Below the pieces are notes generated by a model. The model had not been told where the DNA came from, did no database searches, and saw only the letters and a list, made by a program, of their open reading frames with translations. Positions 42,345 through 50,845 of a DNA stretch of 64,000 nucleotides are shown piece by piece; the first letter of the stretch is position 1, and the number at the start of each line of letters is the position of its first letter. Source of the DNA: Chloroflexota bacterium. Its GTDB lineage: Bacteria > Chloroflexota > Anaerolineae > Anaerolineales > Villigracilaceae. The stretch is taken from contig VGNE01000002.1 in the NCBI GenBank assembly GCA_016866215.1, forward strand, positions 55,888-119,887, written 5' to 3'. The position numbers and the translations under genes are program-made.

Positions 42345-43187
42345 CTATTTTCGTATCGCCGCAAATCCCAACCCATTTGGACCCAAGTGCGTGCCAATAA
42401 CCGCCGTTACATTCACAAAAAGAATATCCCTTGGCACAGATTGACGAGAGCGTGACATCATCTCATTAAGCAGATTTCGCGCGCGCGGCTCGGCGTTGGT
42501 ATGCAGGATGGCAAGCCGTTGAAGGTCTCCCCTTTCAAGCAAAAATTTCAGGATGCGTTCGTCGGCTTGGCTCGTCGTGCGGACTGCGCCAATGGCTTTC
42601 ACTTCGCCATCCACTAATTCGATCATCGGCTTGATGGACAACAATCCGCCGAGTGTTGCAACTACGCCCGGGACACGTCCACTGCGTTTGAGATATTCCA
42701 TTGTATCCAACGCGGCGGAGACTTGCAGCCGTTTGCGCGTGGACTCAATCGCATCCAATGCGGACCGTAAGCCTGCTTCTGCTTCCTCGGCAGCGGCCAA
42801 CACCTGGAATCCCAATCCCAATGAAAGCGAGCCGCTGTCCACACAGGTGACTTTATTCTGAAATTCCTGTGCGGCTTGACGCGCCACGTTAACGATGGCA
42901 GTTAATTGACTTGCAGGGTGAATGGAGATGATATGGTCGCACCCTTGTGAGAAAAGAGTCTCATACGGTGTGGTGAAATCTCCGATGGAAGGTGCGGCAG
43001 TTGTCGGCGCGCGCGAAGCGTGAAGCGAAGGCAGGCGGTTATAAAATTCTTCGCGGGAAATGCCGATCCCATCTGTGTATTCCTTTCCATCCAATATAAG
43101 GATAGTGGGCACAACTTGAATATTATGTTCTTCAATAAGATGCGCGGGGAGGTCCGAGGTGGAGTCTGTCACAATGCCGATTTTCAT
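42345..43187 (-). CDS. DegV-family fatty-acid-binding protein (FakB-like)
   Basis: A 280-residue protein with the DegV N-terminus (KIGIVTDSTSDLPAHLIEEHNIQVVP), SRAPTTAAPSIGDF, the HPASQLTAIVNVARQAA segment and the C-terminal IGTHLGPNGLGFAAI. DegV/FakB proteins carry a fatty acid while FakA phosphorylates it; a FakA homologue is 1.7 kb away at 44855-46516. The start has TAAACT 6 nt upstream. Confidence 0.92.
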   Translation of the reverse strand: MKIGIVTDSTSDLPAHLIEEHNIQVVPTILILDGKEYTDGIGISREEFYNRLPSLHASRAPTTAAPSIGDFTTPYETLFSQGCDHIISIHPASQLTAIVNVARQAAQEFQNKVTCVDSGSLSLGLGFQVLAAAEEAEAGLRSALDAIESTRKRLQVSAALDTMEYLKRSGRVPGVVATLGGLLSIKPMIELVDGEVKAIGAVRTTSQADERILKFLLERGDLQRLAILHTNAEPRARNLLNEMMSRSRQSVPRDILFVNVTAVIGTHLGPNGLGFAAIRK

Positions 43188-43193
43188 GTCAGA

Positions 43194-43199
43194 AGTTTA
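43194..43199 (-). promoter_or_regulatory. -10 box of leaderless degV
   Basis: Minus-strand TAAACT ends 6 nt before ATG 43187. Confidence 0.5.
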
Positions 43200-43214
43200 A
43201 CATAAAAGATTCAT

Positions 43215-43299
43215 GTCGTTGCGAGGGGCTGAGCGACGAAGCAATCTCCAATTATGTGGGGGTTGCTTCGTCGGGAAAAACGCCCTCCTCGCAATGACG
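43215..43299. repeat. REP-like inverted repeat (GTCGTTGCGAGG type)
   Basis: GTCGTTGCGAGG...GAAGCAATCTCC on the left, GGTTGCTTCGTC...CCTCCTCGCAATGACG on the right. Same family as the outer element at 18924. Confidence 0.75.
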
Positions 43300-43313
43300 G
43301 TTATGCTTTCCTC

Positions 43314-43342
43314 TTGACATACTATATAATACATAGTATCAT
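43314..43342 (+). promoter_or_regulatory. padR promoter with embedded operator
   Basis: TTGACA (43314-43319), 17 nt, TATCAT (43337-43342). The palindrome ATACTAT-N7-ATAGTAT (43319-43339) fills the spacer. PadR repressors bind such AT-rich dyads, so autorepression is likely. Confidence 0.75.
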
Positions 43343-43359
43343 GCGACAAATGCTAAGAT

Positions 43360-43689
43360 ATGACAAACAGTGAATCGCTCGATAATGTTGTCCTTGAATT
43401 GCGGCGCGGCGTGATCGTGCTGGCCGTGCTCAGTCAATTGAGTGACGAGCAATATGGTTACTCCCTGCTAAAGCTGCTTTCAGATCAAGGGCTGGAAGTT
43501 GACCAGGGAACGTTGTACCCGCTTCTGCGTCGGTTGGAGACTCAAGGGTTGCTTGAATCCGTCTGGAAACTCGAAGAGGCACGTCCGCGCCGGTACTACG
43601 TGATCAGTGCGGAGGGGAAGAAACTCCTGCCGAAGTTGAAAAAGGAATGGGCTGGCATTGTGTCTGTTATGAAAAAGATGCTGGCGTAA
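43360..43689 (+). CDS. PadR-family transcription regulator
   Basis: A 109-residue winged-helix protein: VVLELRRGVIVLAVLSQLSDEQYGYSLLKLLSDQGLEVDQGTLYPLLRRLETQGLLES followed by RPRRYYVISAEGKKLL, the PadR signature. It lacks a long C-terminal dimer domain (PadR-s2 type). It is paired with the HAAS-type membrane protein downstream, the usual PadR/HAAS cassette, and has a palindromic operator in its own promoter. Confidence 0.92.
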   Translation: MTNSESLDNVVLELRRGVIVLAVLSQLSDEQYGYSLLKLLSDQGLEVDQGTLYPLLRRLETQGLLESVWKLEEARPRRYYVISAEGKKLLPKLKKEWAGIVSVMKKMLA

Positions 43690-43691
43690 TT

Positions 43692-43761
43692 GAAACGTAA
43701 GGGCAGCCCGTCAATGGCGGCTGAGTGACACACTCAAAATGGGCGGGTTGCCCCTACAGTG
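43692..43761. repeat. REP-like inverted repeat in the padR operon
   Basis: GTAAGGGCAGCCCGTCAATGG on the left, AATGGGCGGGTTGCCCCTAC on the right. It lies between padR and the membrane-protein gene, so it is transcribed in the operon. Confidence 0.6.
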
Positions 43762-43778
43762 ATAATAAGGAGATTGTT

Positions 43779-44795
43779 ATGAAACTCATTAATCGCTATG
43801 TTGCTGAAGTAGGCAGACGCCTTCCGCTCGTGAAGGGACGAAAAGATATTGAGAACGAATTGCGCTCCACACTGGAGGACATGCTCGAAGACCGTGCACA
43901 AAAATCAGGCAGGACCGCTGATGAAGCAATGGAAATTGAGTTGCTCACGGAATACGGCGCGCCTCAAAAAGTGGCTGAAACTTACGACCCAACGCCTTAT
44001 CTGGTCGGCCCGCGCATGTTCCCGATGTTCATTATGATCCTGAAGATCGTTATCGCGGCGGTGACATTCGGCATGACCATTGTGACGGCCATCCAGGTTG
44101 TAACCCTTTCCCCCATGACGGGCATGGAATTGCTCAAGGTGATCGGCGAAGGTCTGCTGAATATCGTCTCCGCATCCATTGCGGCATTTGGGAATATCGC
44201 ACTGGTCTTTGCCTTGATCGAACGCTTTGCACCCGCTTCTGAATTCAAACTGGACGAGGATGAAAAATGGGATCCGATCTCGTTGATGAAAGAACCTGAG
44301 CCTGAGGATATCAAGGCATGGGAGCAGATCCTGGCCATCGTGTTCATCTTTATTGTCATCAGCATTTTCAACTTCAACCCACAGATCATCGGCATCAACT
44401 ATATGACAGGCAACGAGTGGAAAGTCATCCCCATCCTCTCCGAGGCTTTCTTCCGCTGGCTGCCGCTGATGAACATTGCATGGGTCGCGGAAATCCTTCT
44501 CAACGGAATGCTCCTGCGTGCCGGAAAATGGCAGATATCAAGCAGGCTGTTCTCCATCGCCATCAAAGTCTTCCAGATCGTGATCGGATATTTCCTGTTG
44601 ACTGGGCCTTCCATTATCACAGTCACTGCCGAGTCTTTGAAAGCCATCGAAGGGTTCGATGCGGAAGCCGCGCAGATTTTAGGAACACTGGCACAGCAGG
44701 GCGCACGCGGTGTCATTGCCCTGGTCATGTTCCTGACCGCCATCGATATTATCAAGTCGGTGGTAAAGATGTTCAGGCAAAAAACTTCCATGTAA
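43779..44795 (+). CDS. HAAS-domain polytopic membrane protein
   Basis: The start ATG 43779 follows AAGGAGATTGTT, giving 338 residues. The N-terminus (MKLINRYVAEVGRRLPLVKGRKDIENELRSTLEDMLEDRAQKSGR...LLTEYGAPQKVAETY) is the HAAS-type cytosolic domain that goes with PadR regulators. The rest has about six to seven membrane helices. Its role is probably envelope stress sensing or transport; no transporter motif was seen. Confidence 0.78.
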   Translation: MKLINRYVAEVGRRLPLVKGRKDIENELRSTLEDMLEDRAQKSGRTADEAMEIELLTEYGAPQKVAETYDPTPYLVGPRMFPMFIMILKIVIAAVTFGMTIVTAIQVVTLSPMTGMELLKVIGEGLLNIVSASIAAFGNIALVFALIERFAPASEFKLDEDEKWDPISLMKEPEPEDIKAWEQILAIVFIFIVISIFNFNPQIIGINYMTGNEWKVIPILSEAFFRWLPLMNIAWVAEILLNGMLLRAGKWQISSRLFSIAIKVFQIVIGYFLLTGPSIITVTAESLKAIEGFDAEAAQILGTLAQQGARGVIALVMFLTAIDIIKSVVKMFRQKTSM

Positions 44796-44848
44796 TGCAA
44801 ACAAAAAACGGGCGCGGAATTCCGCGCCCGTTTTTTGTTTGCATTACA
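44791..44848. terminator. 58-bp perfect palindrome, bidirectional terminator
   Basis: The 29 bases on each side of the 44819/44820 centre are exact inverse complements. Each half has a T6 run around a GC-rich core (CGGGCGCGG). It contains the stop codon of the + gene and ends 6 nt before the fakA stop. Confidence 0.95.
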
Positions 44849-44854
44849 TCTATT

Positions 44855-46516
44855 CTATTCAATCGAAATAATGAACTGGTAATGCGGCTGCCCGCCTTCC
44901 TGCACCTCGATCTCGAGTGAAGAATATTTCCTGCGAATCAAGTCTGCGATTCGGTTGGCTTCAGAATGAGACAGGCCTTCACCATAGAAGAGTGTGATCA
45001 ATTCATGTTGATCAGCCTCCGCTTTTTCAAGCAAGTCCATTACAGTCTGCTCCACAGACTCAGCCGCCAGCGCCAGTTTGCCATCCAGTAATGCGATCAC
45101 CTGACCATCTTTTACGCTGACACCGTCAATTTCAACGGTGCGCGTTGCAATGGTGATCTCACCTGTTTTCACGGTGGTCATCGCTTTCGTCATCTTCTCA
45201 GCAACAGAAGCCAGCTCCCCGTCGGGAATGAGCGAGAGCATGGCAGTAAGTCCCTGTGGGACAGTGCGGGTCGGCACAACTTCCACTTGCTTTACTGTTA
45301 CTTCCTTCGCCTGATTCGCGGCAAGGATAATATTTTTATTGTTCGGCAAAATAATTACTTTATCCGTTGGTAAATTTTCAAACGAACTCAAAATATCCTG
45401 TGTGGAAGGATTCATACTTTGTCCGCCCGCCACCACAGCGGCAACACCCAGGCTTGCAAAGATGCGGCTTAAGCCTGCGCCCGGTGAAACCACCACCACT
45501 GCGATCTGCCCCGGTTCCACCGCCGCAAATTTAATTTGCGCTGATTTTTGAATATCATCCATTTGCGCGAGCAGGTTTTCAATGGCAACCTTCGTCACCG
45601 TGCCAATGCCCATGACGTAATCGATCGGCACATAACGATTTTCAGTTGGCACATGAATATGCATACGATACATGCCTTCGCCCTCGCCCACTTGAATGGA
45701 CGTACCCATTTCTTCCAGCCGCCCATAGAACAAACCCAGATCCAATTCGCCCGTCGGCACAAAATCCACCACCACTTCGTAATCTTGTCCCTCTTCCACT
45801 TCTTCGAGCGCACCCTGTAAATTCATCGCAGAGAGCGCCTGCACGGCCATGGTCGGTGTCTCAAGCGACTCACCATACACATGCCTCAGCATGCCCTCCA
45901 AAATAAAGAATAATCCTTTGCCGCCAGCGTCAACCACACCCGCCTGTTTGAGGACTGGGAGCAGTTCCGGCGTATTTTTGACGGCCTCATCTGCGGCTTT
46001 GACCGCCACTTCAAGCATCTCTACCGCATCCTTCACGGACCCCAAAGCTGCTTCTGTTGCGATGGCAATTTCTTTAATGACGGTTAAGATCGTCCCCTCC
46101 ACTGGGCGACCGACTCCTTTATAGGCGGTATCACGCGCCTCTGCAAAGGCCTTAACCAATGTTTCCACATCCAGCACAGCTTTGTCATGCACACCGCGCG
46201 AAAATCCGCGCAGGATCTGGCTGGATATGACACCCGAATTTCCACGCGCACCCATTAACGCGCCTTTGGAAACCGCCGCGGCCATTTCGCCAAGATTGTG
46301 CGTGCCTAAATCCTTTATCTCATTCCATGCGGATTGCAGGGTAAGCGTCATGTTTGTGCCAGTATCGCCATCTGGCACGGGGAATACGTTTAATGAATTG
46401 ACATTTTCCTTATTGGTGCGAAGCCAGGTAAGACCGGCGTCTATTAATTTCTTAAGAGCCAAGCCGTCTATTTTTTTCTTACGGAGTTTTTCAACGCGCG
46501 TGGAATTAATAGGCAT
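44855..46516 (-). CDS. fakA: Fatty acid kinase FakA (DAK2-type, YloV)
   Basis: A 553-residue protein with an N-terminal DAK2 kinase domain (NVFPVPDGDTGTNMTLTL, the Mg-ATP-binding Asp triad; GARGNSGVISSQILRG), a middle domain and a C-terminal DegV-like FakA domain. With a DegV/FakB carrier it phosphorylates fatty acids for lipid synthesis. It is translated 14 nt after the Asp23 gene; rpmB is divergent, as in the rpmB-yloU-yloV order of Firmicutes. Confidence 0.93.
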   Translation of the reverse strand: MPINSTRVEKLRKKKIDGLALKKLIDAGLTWLRTNKENVNSLNVFPVPDGDTGTNMTLTLQSAWNEIKDLGTHNLGEMAAAVSKGALMGARGNSGVISSQILRGFSRGVHDKAVLDVETLVKAFAEARDTAYKGVGRPVEGTILTVIKEIAIATEAALGSVKDAVEMLEVAVKAADEAVKNTPELLPVLKQAGVVDAGGKGLFFILEGMLRHVYGESLETPTMAVQALSAMNLQGALEEVEEGQDYEVVVDFVPTGELDLGLFYGRLEEMGTSIQVGEGEGMYRMHIHVPTENRYVPIDYVMGIGTVTKVAIENLLAQMDDIQKSAQIKFAAVEPGQIAVVVVSPGAGLSRIFASLGVAAVVAGGQSMNPSTQDILSSFENLPTDKVIILPNNKNIILAANQAKEVTVKQVEVVPTRTVPQGLTAMLSLIPDGELASVAEKMTKAMTTVKTGEITIATRTVEIDGVSVKDGQVIALLDGKLALAAESVEQTVMDLLEKAEADQHELITLFYGEGLSHSEANRIADLIRRKYSSLEIEVQEGGQPHYQFIISIE

Positions 46517-46530
46517 GGGTCTCTCGTCTC

Positions 46531-46887
46531 CTAATCGGTATTGCTGATTCGTAAACCGGCCACATGCACATTGACGGAGTTTACCTTCAACCCAAGCGCC
46601 TTCTCCACATGAAAACGCACCGTGTTCGCCACACTTTCAGCCACAGTCGCAATTCGTGTTCCATATTCGACAACGACGTGGATATCAATGTCGATATCCT
46701 CGCCTTTGTATTGGACGGACACTCCGCGCGAAGGCTCCCGCGTAATGGTGGATACGATCCCATCCGCCAGATTTTTCGGCGCAAGACCCACCACGCCGTA
46801 CGATTCCAAAGTAGCGCGATACGCAATCGTCGCCACCGCATTTGGCGAGACGTGAATCCCGCCCAGAGAAGTTGTTTCGTCGCCCAT
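46531..46887 (-). CDS. Asp23/Gls24-family (YloU-like) protein
   Basis: A 118-residue protein. GGIHVSPNAVATIAYRATLESYGVVGLAPKN and the C-terminal VNVHVAGLRI pattern identify the Asp23 family, small alpha/beta proteins linked to envelope stress or membrane association. It has a ribosome-binding site GAGGAAACC. It precedes fakA in one operon. Confidence 0.9.
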   Translation of the reverse strand: MGDETTSLGGIHVSPNAVATIAYRATLESYGVVGLAPKNLADGIVSTITREPSRGVSVQYKGEDIDIDIHVVVEYGTRIATVAESVANTVRFHVEKALGLKVNSVNVHVAGLRISNTD

Positions 46888-47006
46888 TGGTTTCCTCGGA
46901 AATAATTAGTAGGGCGGGTTTGCAACCCGCCAAAGCCTTCGTCTTCAAACACTGTCTGGCTAAAAGCCTGACCGACACTACACTGTTTCTATTTTAACAT
47001 CATATC

Positions 47007-47035
47007 TTGAAGAAGGTTGCTATGTATGGTAAAAT
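47007..47035 (+). promoter_or_regulatory. rpmB promoter
   Basis: TTGAAG (47007-47012), 17 nt, TAAAAT (47030-47035), with a TATGG just upstream. The leader is about 100 nt and contains a REP-like repeat. Confidence 0.65.
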
Positions 47036-47060
47036 CCCGTGCCTTTGAAAAGAGGCGTTG

Positions 47061-47105
47061 ACCCTTCGACACGGTGAGCCGTAAAGCGAGATGAACCGTC
47101 AGGGC
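47061..47105. repeat. REP-like repeat in the rpmB leader
   Basis: CCCTTCGACACGGTGAGCC to GAACCGTCAGGGC, the same element that is nested at 18982-19017. It lies between the promoter and the rpmB ribosome-binding site. Confidence 0.75.
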
Positions 47106-47140
47106 AAGCTCGGAATCATTGTAAGGAAAGGATCTATAAC

Positions 47141-47326
47141 ATGGCTAAGTGTAACACCTGCGGAAAAGCAACCACCTTCGGCCACAAGCGTTCGTTCTCC
47201 CAACATGCAACCAACCGCTCTTTTAAACCGAACTTGCAAAAGGTTTCGGTAATGGAGAAGGGACGCATGGTCAAAAAGACGTTGTGCGCCAAATGCATCA
47301 AAACGCTCGGCAAATCTGCGGCATAA
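47141..47326 (+). CDS. rpmB: 50S ribosomal protein L28
   Basis: A 61-residue bL28 with MAKCNTCGKATTFGHKRSFS, the NRSFKPNLQKV core and a second Cys pair CAKC, so the zinc-binding (C+) form. AAGGAAAGG lies before the ATG and an intrinsic terminator follows. Confidence 0.97.
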   Translation: MAKCNTCGKATTFGHKRSFSQHATNRSFKPNLQKVSVMEKGRMVKKTLCAKCIKTLGKSAA

Positions 47327-47353
47327 GGTTTGTTTTTCCATTCGCATCAAAGG

Positions 47354-47381
47354 TCACGGCGCGCGCCGTGATTTTTGTTTT
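47354..47381 (+). terminator. Intrinsic terminator of rpmB
   Basis: TCACGGCGC/GCGCCGTGA perfect stem (47354-47371) followed by TTTTTGTTTT. Confidence 0.9.
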
Positions 47382-47450
47382 AACTTTTTCCGTCACAACT
47401 GCACTGGCGTGCAGCGCAAGTGTTGCGAGGAGGCATGTCAGGTTTGATGT

Positions 47451-48557
47451 TTATCGAACGGGCGGATTATAAGTCAGGTAAATCATCAACCAGAATGGAA
47501 TGAGGCCGCCGACTGCCAGCACGGCCAGCAAGCCGAGTCCGACAGAGGCCCAGTCAATTTCTTCGGAGACCATATCAGGCTCCCCCAGCGGGAATGAGGC
47601 GGGAGCGCTTTGCGGCGGATAATACGACCCAAGGGCGGGTTCCTGTCGAGTAGGTTGGGGACTGCCTTGAGTCGAAAGTATCTCCACAACTTCAGGCTTT
47701 GGCATAATGACAGGCGCAGGTTCTGGTGGATCGGGTTGAGTACCAAATTTGAGAAGGACGCGTCCGAGTTGATCGGCGGTGCGGTAACGGGCAGCAGGTT
47801 CTTTGGAAAGCACCTTCATGATAATTTCTTCGAGCGCGGTTGGAATATCAGGAATATATTCTCGGATGGGAATGGGGCGTGCAGAGATGTGTAAACGCGC
47901 GAGTTTATCGGCAGTGGAGGCTGTGAAGGGCGGTGTGCCGCAGAGCAATTCATACGTGACTACGCCGAGGGAGTACACATCGGAGGCGGGCGAGGGCGGC
48001 TCCCCTGCGGCTTGCTCAGGCGCAAAATAAAGCGGCGATCCCCAGACAACATCCGTTCTTTCGGTGGGCGCGATGGTGGCAAGCGCGCGCGCAATGCCAA
48101 AATCTGTAACTTTGAGACGGCCATCCTTCGAGACCAGCATGTTATGCGGCTTGACATCGCAATGGACGAGTCCCGCGCGGTGTGCGTAGCCGATACCGGC
48201 GCAAGCTTGAATGATGAGTGGAATCCCATTCTGCACAGTGAAACGTCCACGCTCGTGAATGAGTTGTTTCAGGTCTTTGCCAGGAATTTGCTCCATGACA
48301 ATGTAGAGCAGGTCATCGGCAAATCCAAAATCATGTACGGTAACGATATTGGGATGTGAAAGATTCGCGGCGGCGCGAGCCTCAAGCCGAAATTGGCTTT
48401 GAAATTCGGTATTGGCTGAAAAGTCTCTTCGCAGGACTTTAATGGCCACATAGCGATCCAGCATCAGATCGCGGGCGCGATAGACATCCGCCATGCCCCC
48501 GGAGCCGAGTTTTTCAAGCAATTGATAACGATCGTTGAGTAGTGCGCCTTCAGTCAT
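47451..48557 (-). CDS. Membrane-anchored Ser/Thr protein kinase
   Basis: A 368-residue protein: an N-terminal Hanks-type kinase (YQLLEKLGSGGMADVYRA, AIKVLRR, HCDVKPHN, DFG, SPLYFAPEQ, DVYSLGVVTYELLCG), then a Pro-rich linker and one C-terminal membrane helix (WASVGLGLLAVLAVGGLIPFWLMIYL) with almost nothing outside. The HRD Arg is replaced by Cys (HCD). There are no PASTA repeats, so it is not a muropeptide sensor of the PknB type. It starts 7 nt after TATAAT. Confidence 0.93.
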   Translation of the reverse strand: MTEGALLNDRYQLLEKLGSGGMADVYRARDLMLDRYVAIKVLRRDFSANTEFQSQFRLEARAAANLSHPNIVTVHDFGFADDLLYIVMEQIPGKDLKQLIHERGRFTVQNGIPLIIQACAGIGYAHRAGLVHCDVKPHNMLVSKDGRLKVTDFGIARALATIAPTERTDVVWGSPLYFAPEQAAGEPPSPASDVYSLGVVTYELLCGTPPFTASTADKLARLHISARPIPIREYIPDIPTALEEIIMKVLSKEPAARYRTADQLGRVLLKFGTQPDPPEPAPVIMPKPEVVEILSTQGSPQPTRQEPALGSYYPPQSAPASFPLGEPDMVSEEIDWASVGLGLLAVLAVGGLIPFWLMIYLTYNPPVR

Positions 48558-48564
48558 TGAGGGA

Positions 48565-48570
48565 ATTATA
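48565..48570 (-). promoter_or_regulatory. -10 box of leaderless Ser/Thr kinase gene
   Basis: Minus-strand TATAAT ends 7 nt before ATG 48557. Confidence 0.6.
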
Positions 48571-48601
48571 TCATTGCTAGTTTTACACGATTTCCCTCAG
48601 G

Positions 48602-48607
48602 TATAAT
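48602..48607 (+). promoter_or_regulatory. -10 box of leaderless DagK-like gene
   Basis: TATAAT ends 7 nt before ATG 48615. The divergent kinase promoter is 32 nt away. Confidence 0.6.
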
Positions 48608-48614
48608 CATCGTC

Positions 48615-49571
48615 ATGCGAAAGGGACTTTTACTCTACAACCCGGCGGCAGGACGGTATCCCGTCAGGCGCTTTGTGCGCGGCATTATTCATCCTCTTAA
48701 AAACACGGGCTGGAGTATAGAGATCGCTGAGACATTAAGCGGAACGCATGCAACGCAAACAGCACATCAAGCCGCCAGTGAGAAATATGACGCGGTCTTT
48801 GCCATCGGCGGCGATGGGACGGTGGGTCAGGTGGCAAGCGGATTGATCAATACCGAAACCGCGCTGGCTGTGCTTCCCGCTGGCACAACCAATGTCTGGG
48901 CTGTTGAACAGGGACAAAAACCTTTTAGCTGGTTCAACTGGCGCGCCTTGCGTGAGAATGCAGAGCGGCTTGCCAATGTTGAACCGCAATATGTGGATCT
49001 CGGCGTTTGCAATGACCGTCCATTTTTGTTGTGGGCCGGCGTTGGGTTGGACGCGCTAACCATTCATAAACTGGAACCGCGTCATCGCTTCTTTAAACAT
49101 ATTTCCGTCCCGCATTATTTTGCGACAACCGTCTGGGAGGCCACCTTCTGGCACGGGCTGGATCTGCGCGTGTGGGCTGACGGCGAATTTGTGGAAGGAC
49201 ATTATCTTGTGGCGGTCGCAACCAACATCCGACATTACGCGGGCGGCATGTCATTGATCTCACCGGATGCCCTGCTCGATGACGGTGAAATGGACATGTG
49301 GCTCTTGAGTGGTGACAGCCTCGCGGATGCGCTTCGTCATTTCTTTGACCTGGTCGCCGGCCGCCACCTCACTTCCGATCAGGCGCGCCGTCTGCCATTT
49401 CGCAATGCGCGCGTGGAATCAGATGCGGCCTTCTCCTTACAAGTGGATGGCGATCCTGTGCTCGGCGGCAAAGGTGCCGAAATAAAAACCATGCACCGTG
49501 CGCTGAAAGTACTCATGCCCAAGGATGCTTTACAATTGTTGAAATACCCAAAGAAAAACTCTGTTGGTTGA
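48615..49571 (+). CDS. Diacylglycerol/lipid kinase (DagK/YegS family)
   Basis: A 318-residue protein with LLLYNPAAGRYPVRRFV, the catalytic-loop signature FAIGGDGTVGQVASGL and LPAGTTNVWAVE, then a C-terminal domain with GVGLDALT and LRIPFRN-like (RRLPFRNARVE) segments. The family phosphorylates diacylglycerol or related lipids with ATP. The last residues (KNSVG) run into a REP-like element. The start is a leaderless type. Confidence 0.9.
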   Translation: MRKGLLLYNPAAGRYPVRRFVRGIIHPLKNTGWSIEIAETLSGTHATQTAHQAASEKYDAVFAIGGDGTVGQVASGLINTETALAVLPAGTTNVWAVEQGQKPFSWFNWRALRENAERLANVEPQYVDLGVCNDRPFLLWAGVGLDALTIHKLEPRHRFFKHISVPHYFATTVWEATFWHGLDLRVWADGEFVEGHYLVAVATNIRHYAGGMSLISPDALLDDGEMDMWLLSGDSLADALRHFFDLVAGRHLTSDQARRLPFRNARVESDAAFSLQVDGDPVLGGKGAEIKTMHRALKVLMPKDALQLLKYPKKNSVG

Positions 49572-49700
49572 GTAGGCGGCGGGAATTATTCAGTCTCTGC
49601 AAGTTAACAAAATTCCGCCGCCGTATCGAAACCAACTGTTAAATAAAAAGTAAACTTGGAACTGGTGGTTTCGGTATGGGCTTCGCCCTACTCAACCACC
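49563..49700. repeat. BIME-like pair of inverted REP elements
   Basis: Element 1 is GTTGGTT...AACCAAC (49563-49637) with an inner GGCGGCGGGAATT/AATTCCGCCGCC stem. Element 2 is GGTGGTT...AACCACC (49664-49700) with a GGGC TTCG GCCC-type tip. Both carry GAGTAGG and TATCGAAACC-type cores. The start overlaps the DagK-like stop codon. Confidence 0.8.
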
Positions 49701-49728
49701 GAGTTGCTCAATTATTAGGTGAATAATA

Positions 49729-50202
49729 ATGGACTTAAGACCTTATCTAAATCGCTATGTGATTCTCGGCTCGCTGAGTTTTGCAGGGACCCTGCTGCTC
49801 ATCACCCTGATCGTCATCGGCTGGACATCTCCCCGCTTCTCTCCAGAAGTGGGGTTTGCTCCTGCTGACCTAACCATGATCCCCGCCCCGACCCATACAC
49901 CTAATGTCACAGCCGTTCCAACCAATGATCCCTCGATCACTCCCACCCTTGCAGCAAATACCATTGGCATCAGCGGTTATGTGCAGATCAGCGGCACAGG
50001 GAATGATGGATTACGAATCCGCTCGGCACCCGGCTTGAATACAGAAACAGTTTTTCGCGGGGAAGAAGCGGAGGTTTTCGTCGTGAAGGACGGTCCGCAA
50101 TCTGCTGATGGATACACCTGGTGGTATCTCGTCGCGCCATACGATGAAACCCGCGCGGGCTGGGCCGCAGCAGATTTTCTGAGTTTCATTCCTTCGCCGT
50201 AA
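49729..50202 (+). CDS. Membrane-anchored bacterial SH3-domain protein
   Basis: A 157-residue protein with an N-terminal membrane helix (YVILGSLSFAGTLLLITLIVIGW), a Thr/Pro linker and a C-terminal SH3b domain (LRIRSAPGLNTETVFRGEEAEVFVVKDGPQSADGYTWWYLVAP...GWAAADFL). SH3b domains bind peptidoglycan or peptides outside the cell. No enzymatic part is present. Confidence 0.85.
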   Translation: MDLRPYLNRYVILGSLSFAGTLLLITLIVIGWTSPRFSPEVGFAPADLTMIPAPTHTPNVTAVPTNDPSITPTLAANTIGISGYVQISGTGNDGLRIRSAPGLNTETVFRGEEAEVFVVKDGPQSADGYTWWYLVAPYDETRAGWAAADFLSFIPSP

Positions 50203-50204
50203 GC

Positions 50205-50234
50205 CCTCACCCTACCCTCTCCCATAGGGAGAGG
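50205..50234. repeat. Short REP hairpin
   Basis: CCCTCACCCTACCCTCTCCC ATA GGGAGAGG: a perfect 8-bp stem (50216-50223 and 50227-50234) between the SH3 and DUF971 genes. Confidence 0.7.
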
Positions 50235-50253
50235 ATAAATTGAATAGGATAAT

Positions 50254-50616
50254 ATGTCTGAAAAACCAACGGGCATAACTGCCAATAAAAGCAAACGTGA
50301 ATTCACCATCAATTGGGCTGGTGGACACACCAGCATTTACCCTTTTGGATTACTGCGCGCAGCCTGTCCCTGCGCCCAATGCCGCGGCGGACATGAGAAC
50401 ATGAAATCCGAGCCGGATGCGGAGGTGTTCACCAGACAAATGGAAGACTCCCTATCTACACGACTAGCCGATATTGTTGCAACCGGCTCCTACGCATTGA
50501 CAATTGTCTGGGAGGACGGGCACGATTACGGTATTTACAACTGGCATTACCTGCGGGCATTATGTCCATGTGATGAATGTCGTGCGGGGAAAAAGCGGGA
50601 AGTTATTGGTAATTAG
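50254..50616 (+). CDS. DUF971 (gamma-butyrobetaine hydroxylase N-terminal-like) protein
   Basis: A 120-residue protein with two paired-Cys motifs, ACPCAQC and LCPCDEC, and WxDGHDYGIYNWHYLRALCPC, the DUF971 pattern. Related domains form the N-terminal zinc-binding part of some dioxygenases; stand-alone members are also linked to iron-sulfur assembly. The function here is open. Confidence 0.85.
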   Translation: MSEKPTGITANKSKREFTINWAGGHTSIYPFGLLRAACPCAQCRGGHENMKSEPDAEVFTRQMEDSLSTRLADIVATGSYALTIVWEDGHDYGIYNWHYLRALCPCDECRAGKKREVIGN

Positions 50617-50735
50617 TAAACGAGGATATAGAATTATAAGAGAGATTGGCGAATAACACAGTCTCTCTTTTTACTTTTTCATATGCCTGCTTTGCAAGCC
50701 GGTATTTTTCGGCTGCTTGAGGCGCACGCGGTTAT

Positions 50736-50845
50736 CTAGCGCAGCGGGACAAATACAAAAACTGCCGCCGAGAGCAATGCGATGCCGATTACCATCATCC
50801 CTAAAAGCCCAACGCTGGACTCTCCACAATAACTTACAAGCCTCT
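50736..50845 (-). pseudogene. Lost C-terminal membrane tail of the TPR gene
   Basis: After the stop at 50846 the minus strand keeps coding-like sequence in another frame: GLLGMMVIGIALLSAAVFVFVPLR ending in TAG at 50736. This looks like the C-terminal membrane helix that comparable TPR proteins carry. At least one stop and a frameshift now separate it from the gene body. Confidence 0.5.
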
